Source of the DNA: JADKCZ01 sp963786945
Lineage (GTDB): Bacteria; Myxococcota; Myxococcia; Myxococcales; Anaeromyxobacteraceae
DNA length: 64,000 nucleotides
Assembly: GCA_963786945.1 (NCBI GenBank)
Contig: CAWBAO010000003.1
Coordinates: forward strand, 310,001 to 374,000
Direction: 5' to 3'
Position numbers and translations under genes: made by a program. Position 1 is the stretch's first letter; every line of letters begins with the position of its first letter. Positions 1 to 8,828 of the stretch are shown here, one piece after another. Below the pieces are notes generated by a model. The model made no database searches. It was given only the letters and a program-made list of their open reading frames with translations, and was not told the origin of the DNA.

Positions 1-999
1 CGGGAGGACAAGCAGGGGCAGATCCTGCAGGAGGGGATCAACGAGGCCGGGGCCATGTGCGACTGGATCGCGGCCGCCACCGCCTACTCCATCCACGCCA
101 CCCCGACCATCCCCTTCTACATCTTCTACTCGATGTTCGGCTTCCAGCGGGTCGGCGACCTGGCCTGGGCGGCCGGGGACATGCGGGCCCGCGGCTTCCT
201 GCTCGGCGCCACCGCGGGCCGGACCACCCTCAACGGCGAGGGGCTGCAGCACCAGGACGGCCACAGCCACGTCCTCTCCTCGGTGATCCCCAACTGCCGC
301 TCCTTCGACCCGGCCTACGGCTACGAGGTGGCGGTGATCATCCAGGACGGCCTGCGCCGCATGTACGCCGAGCAGGAGGACGCCTACTACTACCTGACGC
401 TCCTCAACGAGAACTACCCGCAGCCGGCCATGCCGGAGGGTGCGGCCGAGGGGATCCTCAAGGGGCTGCACCGCGTCCGCACCGGCCAGGGTGGCAAGAA
501 GGCGCCGCGGGTGCAGCTGCTCGGCTCGGGCGCCATCCTGCGCGAGGTGCTGGCGGCGGCGGAGCTGCTCGAGGCCGACTGGGGCGTGGCCGCCGACGCC
601 TGGAGCGCCACCTCGTTCACCGAGCTGGCCCGCGACGGCATGAGCTGCGAGCGGGCCGCCCGCCTCAACCCCGGCGCGCCGGCCCGGCCCAGCTGGGTGG
701 AGACCTGCCTCGGGCCGACCACCGGCCCGGTGGTGGCGGCCACCGACTACGTGCGCACCTTCGCCGAGCAGATCCGCCCCTGGGTGGCGCGCCGCTACCT
801 GGTGCTCGGCACCGACGGCTTCGGCCGCTCCGACACGCGCGAGAAGCTGCGCCGCTTCTTCGAGGTCGACCGCCACCACGTGGTGGTGGCGGCGCTCACC
901 GCCCTCGGCCGCGACGGCACCGTCCCGGTGGCCCGGGTCGCCGAGGCCATCGCCAGGTACGGCATCGCCCCCTCCACCCCCGACCCCTGGACCATCTGA
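1..999 (+). CDS. aceE: pyruvate dehydrogenase E1 component, C-terminal part (5' truncated by window)
   Basis: Last 332 residues of the homodimeric, thiamine-diphosphate dependent pyruvate dehydrogenase E1, which decarboxylates pyruvate and passes the acetyl group to the lipoyl arm of E2 in the cytoplasm. The frame is open from base 1, so the start lies outside the window. AceE hallmarks are plain: REDKQGQILQEGI at the very start, IPFYIFYSMFGFQRVGDLA, TTLNGEGLQHQDGHSH, and near the end TDGFGRSDTREKL followed by the C-terminal transketolase-type region. aceF follows after only 2 bases, so the two are co-transcribed. No E3 (lpd) gene follows in the window. Confidence 0.95.
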   Translation, partial: REDKQGQILQEGINEAGAMCDWIAAATAYSIHATPTIPFYIFYSMFGFQRVGDLAWAAGDMRARGFLLGATAGRTTLNGEGLQHQDGHSHVLSSVIPNCRSFDPAYGYEVAVIIQDGLRRMYAEQEDAYYYLTLLNENYPQPAMPEGAAEGILKGLHRVRTGQGGKKAPRVQLLGSGAILREVLAAAELLEADWGVAADAWSATSFTELARDGMSCERAARLNPGAPARPSWVETCLGPTTGPVVAATDYVRTFAEQIRPWVARRYLVLGTDGFGRSDTREKLRRFFEVDRHHVVVAALTALGRDGTVPVARVAEAIARYGIAPSTPDPWTI

Positions 1000-1001
1000 C
1001 C

Positions 1002-2291
1002 ATGCCCACCATCGAGGTCAGGGTTCCGGCCATCGGCGACGTCAAGGACGTCGGCGTGGTGGACGTGCTGGTGAAGCCGGGCGACGCCGTGGTCCGCGAT
1101 CAGTCGCTGGTCACCCTGGAGTCGGACAAGGCGACCATGGACGTCCCCTCCCCGGCCGCCGGCACGGTGCGCGAGGTGGCCATGAAGGCGGGCGACCGGG
1201 TCAAGGAGGGCTCGCTCATCGTCCTGCTGGAGGCGTCGGCGACCACGCCGGGGCCAGCCGTCGCCCAGCCGGCCGTCGCGCCGGCCGCCCCAGCCGGCCG
1301 CCGCGCTACCGGCCGCCGTCCAGCCGGCCGCCGCGCAACCGGCCGCCGCGCCGCCGCCCTCGCGAAGCGGCCGGCCGGCGGCGCCGCCCCAGCCGGCGCC
1401 CCGGTCCACGCCTCACCCTCGGTCCGCCGCTTCGCCCGGGAGCTGGGGGTCGACCTGGCCGCGGTGGCCGGCACCGGCCCGCACGGCCGCATCCTCCAGG
1501 GTGACGTCCAGGCGCACGTGAAGGCGACGCTGGCCGGTGGCGGGACCCGCGGTGGCGGCCTCGACCTGCTCCCCTGGCCAAAGGTCGACTTCGCCGCGTT
1601 CGGCCCCGTCGAGCCGCGCCCGCTCTCGCGCATCCGCAAGATCGCCGGGGCCAACCTGGCCCGGAACTGGGCCATGATCCCGCACGTCACCCAGGTGGAC
1701 GAGGCCGACATCACCGACCTCGAGGCCTTCCGCGTCCGGCTCAACCAGGAGCAGGGCCAGGGCGGCACCAAGGTGACGCTGCTCGCCTTCCTCATGAAGG
1801 CCTGCGTGGCGGCGCTGCGCCAGCACCCCGACTTCAACGCCTCGCTGGACGGCGACGCCCTGGTGCTGAAGCGCTACTACCACCTCGGCTTCGCCGCCGA
1901 CACGCCGAACGGGCTGGTGGTCCCGGTGGTGCGCGACGTCGAGCGCAAGGGCGTGCTCGAGCTGGCGCGCGAGGTGGCCGAGCTGGCCGCCCGGGCCCGG
2001 GCCGGCAAGCTGGCGGCGACCGACCTGCAGGGCGGCAGCTTCACCATCTCCAGCCTGGGCGGCATCGGCGGCACGGCCTTCACGCCCATCATCAACGCGC
2101 CGGAGGTGGCCATCCTCGGCGTCTCCCGCGCCGCCATGCGGCCCACCTGGGACGGCGCCGGGTTCCAGCCGAGGCTCATGCTGCCGCTGTCGCTCTCCTA
2201 CGACCACCGGGTCATCGACGGGGCGGCCGGCGCCCGCTTCACCAGCTTCCTGGCCGCGGTCCTGGCGGACGTGAGGCGGCTGCTGCTCTAG
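1002..2291 (+). CDS. aceF: dihydrolipoamide acetyltransferase (pyruvate dehydrogenase E2)
   Basis: E2 core of pyruvate dehydrogenase, 429 residues: transfers acetyl from lipoyl-lysine to CoA. One lipoyl domain (about 1-77, lipoyl Lys43 in ESDKAT), a peripheral-subunit-binding domain (about 137-173, SPSVRRFARELGV) and the catalytic domain with the SYDHRVIDG motif (catalytic His402). Only one lipoyl domain, where many gamma-proteobacterial AceF have three. The linker at residues 98-125 is odd: instead of the usual Ala-Pro hinge it reads as repeated GRRATGRRPAGRR, while the next frame over the same DNA gives QPAAALPAAVQPAAAQPAAA; see findings. Start ATG chosen 2 bases after the aceE stop, immediately before the lipoyl domain. 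Confidence 0.95.
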   Translation: MPTIEVRVPAIGDVKDVGVVDVLVKPGDAVVRDQSLVTLESDKATMDVPSPAAGTVREVAMKAGDRVKEGSLIVLLEASATTPGPAVAQPAVAPAAPAGRRATGRRPAGRRATGRRAAALAKRPAGGAAPAGAPVHASPSVRRFARELGVDLAAVAGTGPHGRILQGDVQAHVKATLAGGGTRGGGLDLLPWPKVDFAAFGPVEPRPLSRIRKIAGANLARNWAMIPHVTQVDEADITDLEAFRVRLNQEQGQGGTKVTLLAFLMKACVAALRQHPDFNASLDGDALVLKRYYHLGFAADTPNGLVVPVVRDVERKGVLELAREVAELAARARAGKLAATDLQGGSFTISSLGGIGGTAFTPIINAPEVAILGVSRAAMRPTWDGAGFQPRLMLPLSLSYDHRVIDGAAGARFTSFLAAVLADVRRLLL

Positions 2292-2309
2292 TGCCCCTCC
2301 CCGGGGCAC
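2291..2309 (+). terminator. hairpin after aceF, possible terminator
   Basis: Seven-pair inverted repeat GTGCCCC / GGGGCAC with a 5-base loop, beginning on the last base of the aceF stop. A second hairpin (GCCGGCCT / AGGCCGGC, 2319-2339) follows directly. Neither has a clear T tract, which is common in genomes this GC-rich, so termination is inferred. Confidence 0.45.
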
Positions 2310-2354
2310 CGGGTCGCAGCCGGCCTGCCCGAGGCCGGCGTATGCTGAAGGCGC

Positions 2355-3404
2355 ATGCCGGCCCGCGCTCACCGTCTCGTCCGCCTCGCCCTGGTCGGTT
2401 TCGGCCACGTCGGACGCCGCTTCGCCGAGCTGCTGGGCGGGCCCTATGGCCGCATCCTGCGCCGCGCCGGGGTGGAGGTGCGCGTCACCGCCATCGCCAC
2501 CGGCCACCACGGGCTGGCCGTGGACCCGCGCGGCCTCTCTCTGAGGCGCGCGCTCGGGCTGGTCGGCGCCGGGCGCTCCCTCGAGCCGCTCCACCGCGGC
2601 AGGCCGGTGGCCTCGACGCGCGCCGTGATCGCGACCGCGCCCTTCGACGTGCTCGTCGAGCTCAGCCCGCTCGAGCCGCACACCGGCGAGCCGGCCACCG
2701 CGCACGCCGCGGCGGCGCTGCGCCGCGGCCTCCACGTGGTCACCGCCAACAAGGGTCCGGTGGCCCACGCCGCCCGCCGCCTGCGGGCGCTGGCCCGCCG
2801 CCACGGCGCGCGCTTCCTCCACGAGGGGGCGGTCATGGACGGCTTCCCGGTCTTCAACCTGGCCGAGCGCTGCCTGCGCGGCGTCGAGGTCCGCGCCCTC
2901 CGCGGCGTCCTCAACGCCACCACCACGCGCATCCTCGCGCGCATGGAGGCGGGCGTCCCCTTCGACGTGGCGCTCTCCGAGGTGCAGGCGGCCGGCGTCG
3001 CCGAGGCCGACCCGACCTTCGACCTCGACGGCTGGGACGCCGCCGTGAAGACCTGCGCGCTGGCCAACGCGCTCATGGGCGCCAGCCTGCGCCCCGCCGA
3101 CGTGGAGCGGGTGAGCGTCCGCGAGGTGACCGCCCAGGCGGTGGCCCGGGCGGCGCTGGAGGAGAAGCGCTGGCGGCTGGTGGCCCGGGCCCGGCGCGAG
3201 GGGGGCCGCGTCACCGCCCGGGTGGCCCCCGAGGAGCTGCCGCTCGGCGACCTGCTGGTCGCGAACGGCGCCGATGGCGTGCTGGTGCTCGACACCGACC
3301 TGATGGGGGAGGTGGGGCTCTGGGAGGGCGCCGGCGGCGTGGACCAGACCGCGTACGCGGTGCTCTCCGACCTGCTCGAGCTGGTGGGGCCCCGGCGGCG
3401 CTAG
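2355..3404 (+). CDS. hom: homoserine dehydrogenase
   Basis: Reduces aspartate semialdehyde to homoserine with NAD(P)H, the branch step toward threonine and methionine. 349 residues, so it is the short form without the C-terminal ACT domain that mediates threonine feedback. N-terminal Rossmann motif LALVGFGHVGRRF (about 10-22), the substrate region VVTANKGPVA, and the conserved block ATTTRILARMEAG with AEADPTFDLDGWDAAVKT carrying the catalytic Lys near residue 230. No Shine-Dalgarno is visible; a -10-like TATGCT (2341-2346) lies 8 bases before the ATG, so the mRNA is probably leaderless. Homoserine feeds the metY and metB-like enzymes encoded at 28.6-32.1 kb. Confidence 0.93.
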   Translation: MPARAHRLVRLALVGFGHVGRRFAELLGGPYGRILRRAGVEVRVTAIATGHHGLAVDPRGLSLRRALGLVGAGRSLEPLHRGRPVASTRAVIATAPFDVLVELSPLEPHTGEPATAHAAAALRRGLHVVTANKGPVAHAARRLRALARRHGARFLHEGAVMDGFPVFNLAERCLRGVEVRALRGVLNATTTRILARMEAGVPFDVALSEVQAAGVAEADPTFDLDGWDAAVKTCALANALMGASLRPADVERVSVREVTAQAVARAALEEKRWRLVARARREGGRVTARVAPEELPLGDLLVANGADGVLVLDTDLMGEVGLWEGAGGVDQTAYAVLSDLLELVGPRRR

Positions 3405-3456
3405 CCCGCCCCGCACCCCGGGCCGCCGCCCCGGGCGTGCTACAAGCCTCACGTCG

Positions 3457-4230
3457 ATGCCTTCCCTCTCCCCCCTGGCCGTCGCCGCGCTCACCGGCGT
3501 CGCCTTCGCCGCCGGCCTCATCGACGCCATCGCCGGCGGCGGCGGGCTGCTGACGGTCCCGGCCCTGCTGGCCGCCGGGCTGCCCCCCCACCTCGCGCTC
3601 GGCACCAACAAGGGCCAGTCGGTCTTCGGCTCGGGCAGCGCCATGGTGAAGTACTGGCGCAGCGGGCTCATCGACCCGGAGCGCGCCCGCGTCGGCTTCC
3701 CGCTGGGCCTGCTCGGCTCGGCCGCGGGCGCCGCGCTGGTGCTGGCCGTCCCCGCCGACGAGCTCAAGCCCATCGTGCTGGTCCTGCTGGCCGCCGCCGC
3801 CCTCTTCATCGGCCTGCGGCGCGGCACGCCCGAGGCCCGCGCCGCGGCGGGCCAGCCGCCGCGCTGGAAGGGCGGCACCGTGACCGCCGGGCTCATCGCC
3901 CTGGCCATCGGCGCCTACGACGGCTTCTTCGGCCCGGGCACCGGCACCTTCCTCATCGTGGCCTTCGTGGCCCTGCTCGGCGACGGCCTGGCCCGCGCCT
4001 CGGCGGGCGCCAAGGTGGTCAACTTCGCCTCCAACCTGGCCGCCCTCGCGCTCTTCGCCTGGCGCGGCGCGGTGGTCTGGCCGGTGGCCCTGCCCATGGC
4101 CGTGGGCCAGCTGAGCGGCGCCTGGCTCGGCGCCCACCTGGCGGTGCGACGCGGCGACGCGCTGGTCCGGCGGGTGGCGGTGCTCTCGGCGCTGGCGCTG
4201 GCCGTCAAGCTGGCCCTCGACCTCCGCTAG
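3457..4230 (+). CDS. TauE/SafE-family (DUF81) membrane permease
   Basis: 257-residue inner-membrane protein of the TauE/SafE family, whose members export or import small (often sulfur-containing) anions. About eight hydrophobic segments are visible. Both halves carry the family's glycine-rich loop: GLIDAIAGGGGLLTVPALL plus LGTNKGQS near residues 22-55, and IGAYDGFFGPGTGTFLI with KVVNFASN in the second half. Substrate cannot be assigned from sequence. A TACAAG hexamer ends 10 bases before the ATG and no Shine-Dalgarno is evident. Confidence 0.88.
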   Translation: MPSLSPLAVAALTGVAFAAGLIDAIAGGGGLLTVPALLAAGLPPHLALGTNKGQSVFGSGSAMVKYWRSGLIDPERARVGFPLGLLGSAAGAALVLAVPADELKPIVLVLLAAAALFIGLRRGTPEARAAAGQPPRWKGGTVTAGLIALAIGAYDGFFGPGTGTFLIVAFVALLGDGLARASAGAKVVNFASNLAALALFAWRGAVVWPVALPMAVGQLSGAWLGAHLAVRRGDALVRRVAVLSALALAVKLALDLR

Positions 4231-4255
4231 CGGCGGCGGGGCCACGGCGCCGCCG
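4231..4255 (+). terminator. hairpin after TauE-type gene
   Basis: CGGCGGCG / CGCCGCCG, 8 pairs with a 9-base loop, starting on the base after the stop codon. No T tract, so its role as a terminator is inferred from position. Confidence 0.4.
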
Positions 4256-4354
4256 GTCGCCCGGGACGCCTCGAGGCCCACCGGATCGATTCCCACCCGG
4301 CGGCCGGCGCTGGTATCGTGCCGCCCTCCACCAGCCTCAGGAGCTCCACGCCTC

Positions 4355-5629
4355 ATGTCTCGCACCGTCACAGCGCAGGAAGCCGTCGCCGTCATCCGGT
4401 CCGGGGACCGCGTCTTCATCCACAGCGTCGCCGCCGCGCCGCAGCAGCTCATCGCGGCCATGACGGCGCGGGCCGACGAGCTCCGGGTGGTCGAGGTGGT
4501 CAGCCTCCACACCGAGGGGCCGGCGCCCTACGCCGCCCCGGAGCTGGCCAGGAGCTTCCGCGTCAACGCCCTGTTCGTCGGGGCCAACGTGCGCCAGGCG
4601 GTCAACGAGGGACGCGCCGACTACCTCCCGGTCTTCCTCTCCGAGGTGCCCCAGCTCTTCCGCACCGGCGTGCTTCCCATCGACGTGGCCCTCATCCAGG
4701 TCTCGCCGCCGGACCGCCACGGCTGCTGCTCGCTGGGCGTCTCGGTCGACGTGACCCGCGCCGCGGTGCAGGTGGCCCGCACCGTCATCGCCCAGGTCAA
4801 CCCCAACATGCCGCGCACCCACGGCGACGGCATCATCCACGTGGACAACATCGACTTCCTGGTCCCGGTGGACGACCCCATCCCCGAGCCGGCCACCCAC
4901 CCGCACACCGAGGCGGAGCAGGCCATCGGCCTGCACTGCGCCGAGCTGGTCGAGGACGGCGCCTGCCTGCAGCTGGGCATCGGCGCCATCCCCGACGCCA
5001 CGCTCGTCGGCCTGCGCGATCACCGGCGGCTCGGCATCCACACCGAGATGCTCACCACCGGCGTCGTCGACCTCATCGAGCGCGGCGTCATCACCGGCGA
5101 GGCCAAGCGCGTCCATCCCGGCAAGGTGGTGGCCGGCTTCGCGCTCGGCAGCCGCAAGCTCTACGACTTCCTCGACGACAACCCGCAGGTGTCGATGCTC
5201 GACATCGCCTACATCAACGACACCGCCGTGATCCGCCGCAACCCCAAGGTCATCGCCATCAACAGCGCCCTGGAGGTCGACCTGACCGGCCAGGTCTGCG
5301 CCGACTCGATCGGCGACCGGCTCTTCTCCGGGGTCGGCGGCCAGATGGACTTCATCCGCGGCGCGGCCCTCTCCGAGGGCGGCAAGCCCATCATCGCCTT
5401 GCCCTCGGTCACGTCGAAGGGCGACTCGCGGATCGTCTCCTACCTGCAGCCCGGCGCCGGCGTGGTCTCCACCCGCGCCCACGTCCACTACGTGGTGACC
5501 GAGCACGGCATCGCCGACCTGTGGGGCAAGAACCTCCGGCAGCGGGCCGCGGCGCTCATCGCCATCGCCCACCCGTCCCACCGCGACGCCCTCACCGCCG
5601 AGGCGCGCCGACGGTTCGGGACCTGGTAG
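4355..5629 (+). CDS. acetyl-CoA hydrolase / 4-hydroxybutyrate CoA-transferase family protein
   Basis: 424-residue family I CoA-transferase (acetyl-CoA hydrolase/transferase fold). These enzymes move CoA between acetyl-CoA and a carboxylate such as 4-hydroxybutyrate, butyrate or propionate through a glutamyl-CoA thioester. Visible signatures are VSPPDRHGCCSLGVSVD, LQLGIGAIPDA, and IHTEMLTTGVVDLIE where Glu231 is the expected catalytic residue, followed by GGQMDFIRGA and VTEHGIADLWGK. The ATG is preceded by CAGGAG about 10 bases upstream. The stop codon shares one base with the GTG start of the next gene, suggesting co-transcription. The exact acyl substrate is not determinable. Confidence 0.9.
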   Translation: MSRTVTAQEAVAVIRSGDRVFIHSVAAAPQQLIAAMTARADELRVVEVVSLHTEGPAPYAAPELARSFRVNALFVGANVRQAVNEGRADYLPVFLSEVPQLFRTGVLPIDVALIQVSPPDRHGCCSLGVSVDVTRAAVQVARTVIAQVNPNMPRTHGDGIIHVDNIDFLVPVDDPIPEPATHPHTEAEQAIGLHCAELVEDGACLQLGIGAIPDATLVGLRDHRRLGIHTEMLTTGVVDLIERGVITGEAKRVHPGKVVAGFALGSRKLYDFLDDNPQVSMLDIAYINDTAVIRRNPKVIAINSALEVDLTGQVCADSIGDRLFSGVGGQMDFIRGAALSEGGKPIIALPSVTSKGDSRIVSYLQPGAGVVSTRAHVHYVVTEHGIADLWGKNLRQRAAALIAIAHPSHRDALTAEARRRFGTW

Positions 5630-6381
5630 TGGGCCGCGAGGGGCGGATCCGGCTGCTCCTGGCCGGCGCCGCCATCCTGGCGCTGGCCATCTCGGTGGCC
5701 CGGCGCCCCGACTGGATCCTCGATGCGCTGCTGGCCGCCCGCGACGCGGGACCGGCGGGCCGGATCGCCTTCGCGCTGGTGTACGTGGTGGCCGGGCTGC
5801 TCATGCTCCCGGCCGGCCCCATCACGGTGGGCGCGGGCCACGCCTTCGGACCCCTGGTGGGCGTGCTGGTGGCCGCCCCGGCCATCTGCGTCGCCTCCTG
5901 CATCCCCTTCCTGCTGGGGCGGACGCTGCTGCGGGGCCTGGTGGCCCGCCGGCTGGCCGCGGTGGGCGAGTGGCCGATCATCGCCGAGGCCATCCGGCGC
6001 AGCGGCTTCCAGGTGGTGGCGCTGCTGCGCGCCACCCCGGTGGTTCCCTTCCCGGTGCTCAACTACGTGGTGGGGGCCACGCCGCTGCGCCTGGTCGACT
6101 TCGCGGCCGGGACCTTCGTGGGCGTGCTGCCCGGCACCATCGTCTACGCCTGGATCGGCTCGCTGCTGCCGGACCCGCGCCTGGCGGTGCAGGGGATCGG
6201 CCCGGCCTCGTGGGGCGTGCTGGCGGGGCTGGCCGTGCTCACCGTCGGCGCCGGGCTGCTCATCCGGCGGGCGCTGCGGCGCGCCCTGGCCGCGGCGCGC
6301 GCGGCGCGCCCCACCGCCCCGCCTACCTCGGCCTCGCCGGTCCCTTCTCCACCGGACCCGGCCAGTCGGAGATCGTCTTGA
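5629..6381 (+). CDS. TVP38/TMEM64-family (DedA-like, SNARE-associated fold) membrane protein
   Basis: 250-residue inner-membrane protein starting at GTG that overlaps the previous stop (TAGTG). It carries the TVP38/TMEM64 (VTT) core: LMLPAGPITVGAGHAFGP, the FLLGRTLLRG turn, then RATPVVPFPVLNYVVGATPL and FVGVLPGTIVYAWIG. Members of this fold are thought to act as lipid scramblases or transporters. Five to six membrane helices, ending in a Pro/Ser-rich cytoplasmic tail. Its last 59 bases overlap the 3' end of the rhodanese gene on the other strand. Confidence 0.88.
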   Translation: MGREGRIRLLLAGAAILALAISVARRPDWILDALLAARDAGPAGRIAFALVYVVAGLLMLPAGPITVGAGHAFGPLVGVLVAAPAICVASCIPFLLGRTLLRGLVARRLAAVGEWPIIAEAIRRSGFQVVALLRATPVVPFPVLNYVVGATPLRLVDFAAGTFVGVLPGTIVYAWIGSLLPDPRLAVQGIGPASWGVLAGLAVLTVGAGLLIRRALRRALAAARAARPTAPPTSASPVPSPPDPASRRSS

Positions 6382-6709
6382 AGTCGTAGACGGCGGTGAA
6401 GCCCTGCTTGACCAGCTCGGCCGCGGCGATCCCGCTGCGACGGCCGGTCCGGCAGTAGAGGAGGACCGGCCTGTCCCTGGCCCCCAGCTCGGCGCTGCGG
6501 GCCGCCACCTGGTCGTGGGGGATGTTGATGGCGCCCGGCACGTGGCCCTCCTCGAACTCCGCCGGCGTGCGGACGTCGAGGACGGTGACGCCCCGGGCGT
6601 GGAGCCGCTGGGCCGTGGCCCCGTCGACGAGGCCTGGGGGCGGGAGCGGCCCGGCGCCCGGGCCGGCGAGGGCCAGGAGGGCGGCGACGGCGGAAGCCAG
6701 CATGTGCAT
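6323..6709 (-). CDS. exported rhodanese-like protein
   Basis: 128-residue single-domain rhodanese, a sulfurtransferase or persulfide-carrying fold. An N-terminal signal peptide (MHMLASAVAALLALAG) points to the periplasm. The domain shows VLDVRTPAEFEEGHVPGAINIP and the active-site loop LLYCRTGRRSG with the persulfide-forming Cys. The start ATG is 4 bases after GAGGAGG. The gene is convergent with the TVP38-type gene and overlaps it by 59 bases, so transcription of one runs antisense into the other. Confidence 0.9.
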   Translation of the reverse strand: MHMLASAVAALLALAGPGAGPLPPPGLVDGATAQRLHARGVTVLDVRTPAEFEEGHVPGAINIPHDQVAARSAELGARDRPVLLYCRTGRRSGIAAAELVKQGFTAVYDFKTISDWPGPVEKGPARPR

Positions 6710-6757
6710 GGTGCCTCCTCTCGATGCGGCGACGGACGGGCAGCCCCCGCCCGCCGG

Positions 6758-7804
6758 CTACCATCTTGCCTTGCGGTCCTCGAGCACGCAGGGAAGCCCG
6801 TCCAGCCGGAGCGGCGCGCCGCCCGGGCCCGGCAGGGTCCCGGAGAGCTCCCCGGACAGCTGGGTGGTCTCCAGGGAGACCAGCAGCAGGCTGCGCGCGT
6901 CGCGGTGCGCCGCCGCCGGGTGGAAGGTGAGATCCACCGCGCCGTCGGGCGACAGGACCCGGCAGGGCGCCGTGGCGGTGCCCGGATCGATCTCCACCAC
7001 CACCGGCGGCAGCGCCACGGGCCCGGCCCCGACCAGCAGCACGTCGTCGGCGCCGTCCTCGTTGGTGGCGCCCGGCAGCCCATCGACGAGGTGGACCGCC
7101 ACCGGCCGGCCGTCGGCCAGCCGCCCCGCCGCGGTCACCTTGCGCCAGGCCACCAGGTGCGGGAAGAGCCCGGCGCCGAACTCCAGCACCGCCAGGCCGC
7201 CGTCGAGGGACACCGGGCGGCCGCGCACCTCGACCGTCCCCTGGACCGGGAGCGGCCCGGTCACCTGGGCCGCGCGCAGGCCGCCGTCGGGGAGGCCGGC
7301 CACCAGCGAGAACGGCTCGGGGGCGCCGCTGGTGTCCAGCATGACGTCGAGGCGCAGCGCCCCGCCCAGGTCGGCGGTGAGCCGGAAGCGATCGGCCCGA
7401 CGCTCCAGCCCCAGCGCCACGCCCGGCGCCGTGAAGGCCGCGCGGGCACCGGCGCCGGGCCGCTCGCCCACCCGGGCGTTGAGGCCGGCCAGGCCCGACG
7501 CGCCGCGGTCGTAGAGCACCTCGCCGCTGGAGCGCTCGGCGATCCAGGCCGAGCCGCCGGCCAGCGTCCCGCCGTCCAGGATCTCGACGAAGACCAGGTG
7601 GCCGGGGAGCGCCAGCAGCACGCGCTGCCACCGCCTGGATCGGGCGGCGTGGCGCAGGGAGGCCAGCAGCCCCTCGGGGGCCAGGGAGGAGAGCTCGACG
7701 CGGCCGAGCGAGCCCGTGAAGCGGCCCAGGCGCGGCTCGCCGGTTGGGCCGAGTGCGTCGGCCGGGGCACGGAGGAGCGGGAGAGGGAGAGGGATGACGA
7801 CCAC
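6758..7804 (-). CDS. DUF2804 family protein
   Basis: 348 residues; resembles the DUF2804 family in length and in its beta-rich organisation with GRFTGSLGRVEL near the start and LDGLPCVLEDRKARW at the C-terminus. No enzymatic function is established for the family, and none can be deduced here. No signal peptide is clear. The GTG start has no Shine-Dalgarno but is preceded by TAGAGT-N6, a -10 element at leaderless distance (7811-7816 on the minus strand). It lies downstream of lpxC on the same strand with a 91-base gap. Confidence 0.65.
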   Translation of the reverse strand: MVVIPLPLPLLRAPADALGPTGEPRLGRFTGSLGRVELSSLAPEGLLASLRHAARSRRWQRVLLALPGHLVFVEILDGGTLAGGSAWIAERSSGEVLYDRGASGLAGLNARVGERPGAGARAAFTAPGVALGLERRADRFRLTADLGGALRLDVMLDTSGAPEPFSLVAGLPDGGLRAAQVTGPLPVQGTVEVRGRPVSLDGGLAVLEFGAGLFPHLVAWRKVTAAGRLADGRPVAVHLVDGLPGATNEDGADDVLLVGAGPVALPPVVVEIDPGTATAPCRVLSPDGAVDLTFHPAAAHRDARSLLLVSLETTQLSGELSGTLPGPGGAPLRLDGLPCVLEDRKARW

Positions 7805-7895
7805 AAGGTCACTCTACGGCCGCCGGGCCCCGCCGGGCCGGGGAAGAGCGCATCCCGAAGGGAGGTGCCCGGGCGCCGCGGGTCGGGGCCGACCC

Positions 7896-8819
7896 CTAGG
7901 CCGGCTGGTGCGACTCGACGCCGACCGGGACCGCCAGGCGGGCGCGAGCCGCCTCGCTCGCCTCGGACACCTGGACGACGCGGTGGCAGGTCGGATCGGC
8001 GAGGACGCGCTTCACCAGCGCCTGGTTGAGGGCGTGGCCGCTCTTCACGGCGGTGAGGGCGCCCAGCAGCGGCTTGCCCAGCAGGGCGAGGTCGCCGATG
8101 GCGTCGAGCACCTTGTGGCGCGCGAACTCGTCGGGCCAGCGCAGCCCCTCGGGGTTGAGGATCGAGTACTCGTCGACCACGATGGCGTTCTCCAGGCTGC
8201 CGCCCTTGGCCAGCCCCATCGCCTGCATCTGCTCGATGTCCTTGCGGAAGCAGAAGGTGCGGGCCCGCGCCACCTCGCGCTCGAAGGAGCGGTCGGAGAT
8301 GGTCACCTCGAAGCCCTGGTTGGTGATGAGCGGGTGGCCGAAGTCGGCGGTGAAGCTCACCGAGAAGCCGTCGGCCGGCTCGAGCCGGGCCAGCTTGTCG
8401 CCGTCGCGGACCTCGACCGGCTGGGTGATGACCACGTAGCGCTTGGCGGCCTTCTGCACCTTCACGCCGGCCTGGTTGACGAGGGCGACGAAGGGCGCCG
8501 CCGAGCCGTCGAGGATGGGGATCTCCGGGCCGTCCACCTCGACGCGGCAGTTGTCGATCCCCATGCCGTGCAGCGCGGAGAGGACGTGCTCGACGGTGGA
8601 GACCCGGGCCTGGCCCACCGCCAGGGAGGTGGAGAGCCGGGTGTCGACCACCAGGTCGTGGCGGGCCGGGATCTCGACGCCGAGGTCCATGCGCACGAAG
8701 GCCACGCCGGCATCGACCGGGGCCGGGGCGAGCGTGAGCGTGACCGGCGCGCCCGAGTGCAGGCCGACGCCCGTGCACGAGACCCGCTTCGCCACCGTCC
8801 GCTGGTTCCAGTACGCCAT
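7896..8819 (-). CDS. lpxC: UDP-3-O-acyl-N-acetylglucosamine deacetylase
   Basis: Zinc deacetylase for the first committed step of lipid A synthesis, so the organism makes lipopolysaccharide. 307 residues from ATG at 8819, preferred over GTG at 8828 because GGAAGG sits 8 bases before it. LpxC signatures in order: MAYWNQRTVAKRVSCTGVGLHSG, the zinc-ligand motif STVEHVLSALHGMGIDN, GSAAPFV, KDIEQMQAMGLAKGGSLENAIV, RHKVLDAIGDLALLG and the catalytic KSGHALNQ. A perfect -24/-12 sigma-54 promoter lies 96-111 bases upstream of the start. Confidence 0.97.
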   Translation of the reverse strand: MAYWNQRTVAKRVSCTGVGLHSGAPVTLTLAPAPVDAGVAFVRMDLGVEIPARHDLVVDTRLSTSLAVGQARVSTVEHVLSALHGMGIDNCRVEVDGPEIPILDGSAAPFVALVNQAGVKVQKAAKRYVVITQPVEVRDGDKLARLEPADGFSVSFTADFGHPLITNQGFEVTISDRSFEREVARARTFCFRKDIEQMQAMGLAKGGSLENAIVVDEYSILNPEGLRWPDEFARHKVLDAIGDLALLGKPLLGALTAVKSGHALNQALVKRVLADPTCHRVVQVSEASEAARARLAVPVGVESHQPA

Positions 8820-8828
8820 GTTCGACAC

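Noticed and set aside
57..1001. Upstream extension of the aceF frame
   Set aside because: Translates as Arg/Pro/Gly-rich nonsense inside aceE; aceF starts at 1002 with the lipoyl domain.
1413..3908. 831-codon open frame on the minus strand opposite aceF and hom
   Set aside because: His/Gly/Ala/Arg-rich shadow of real genes on the plus strand; no motif, and it crosses intergenic regions.
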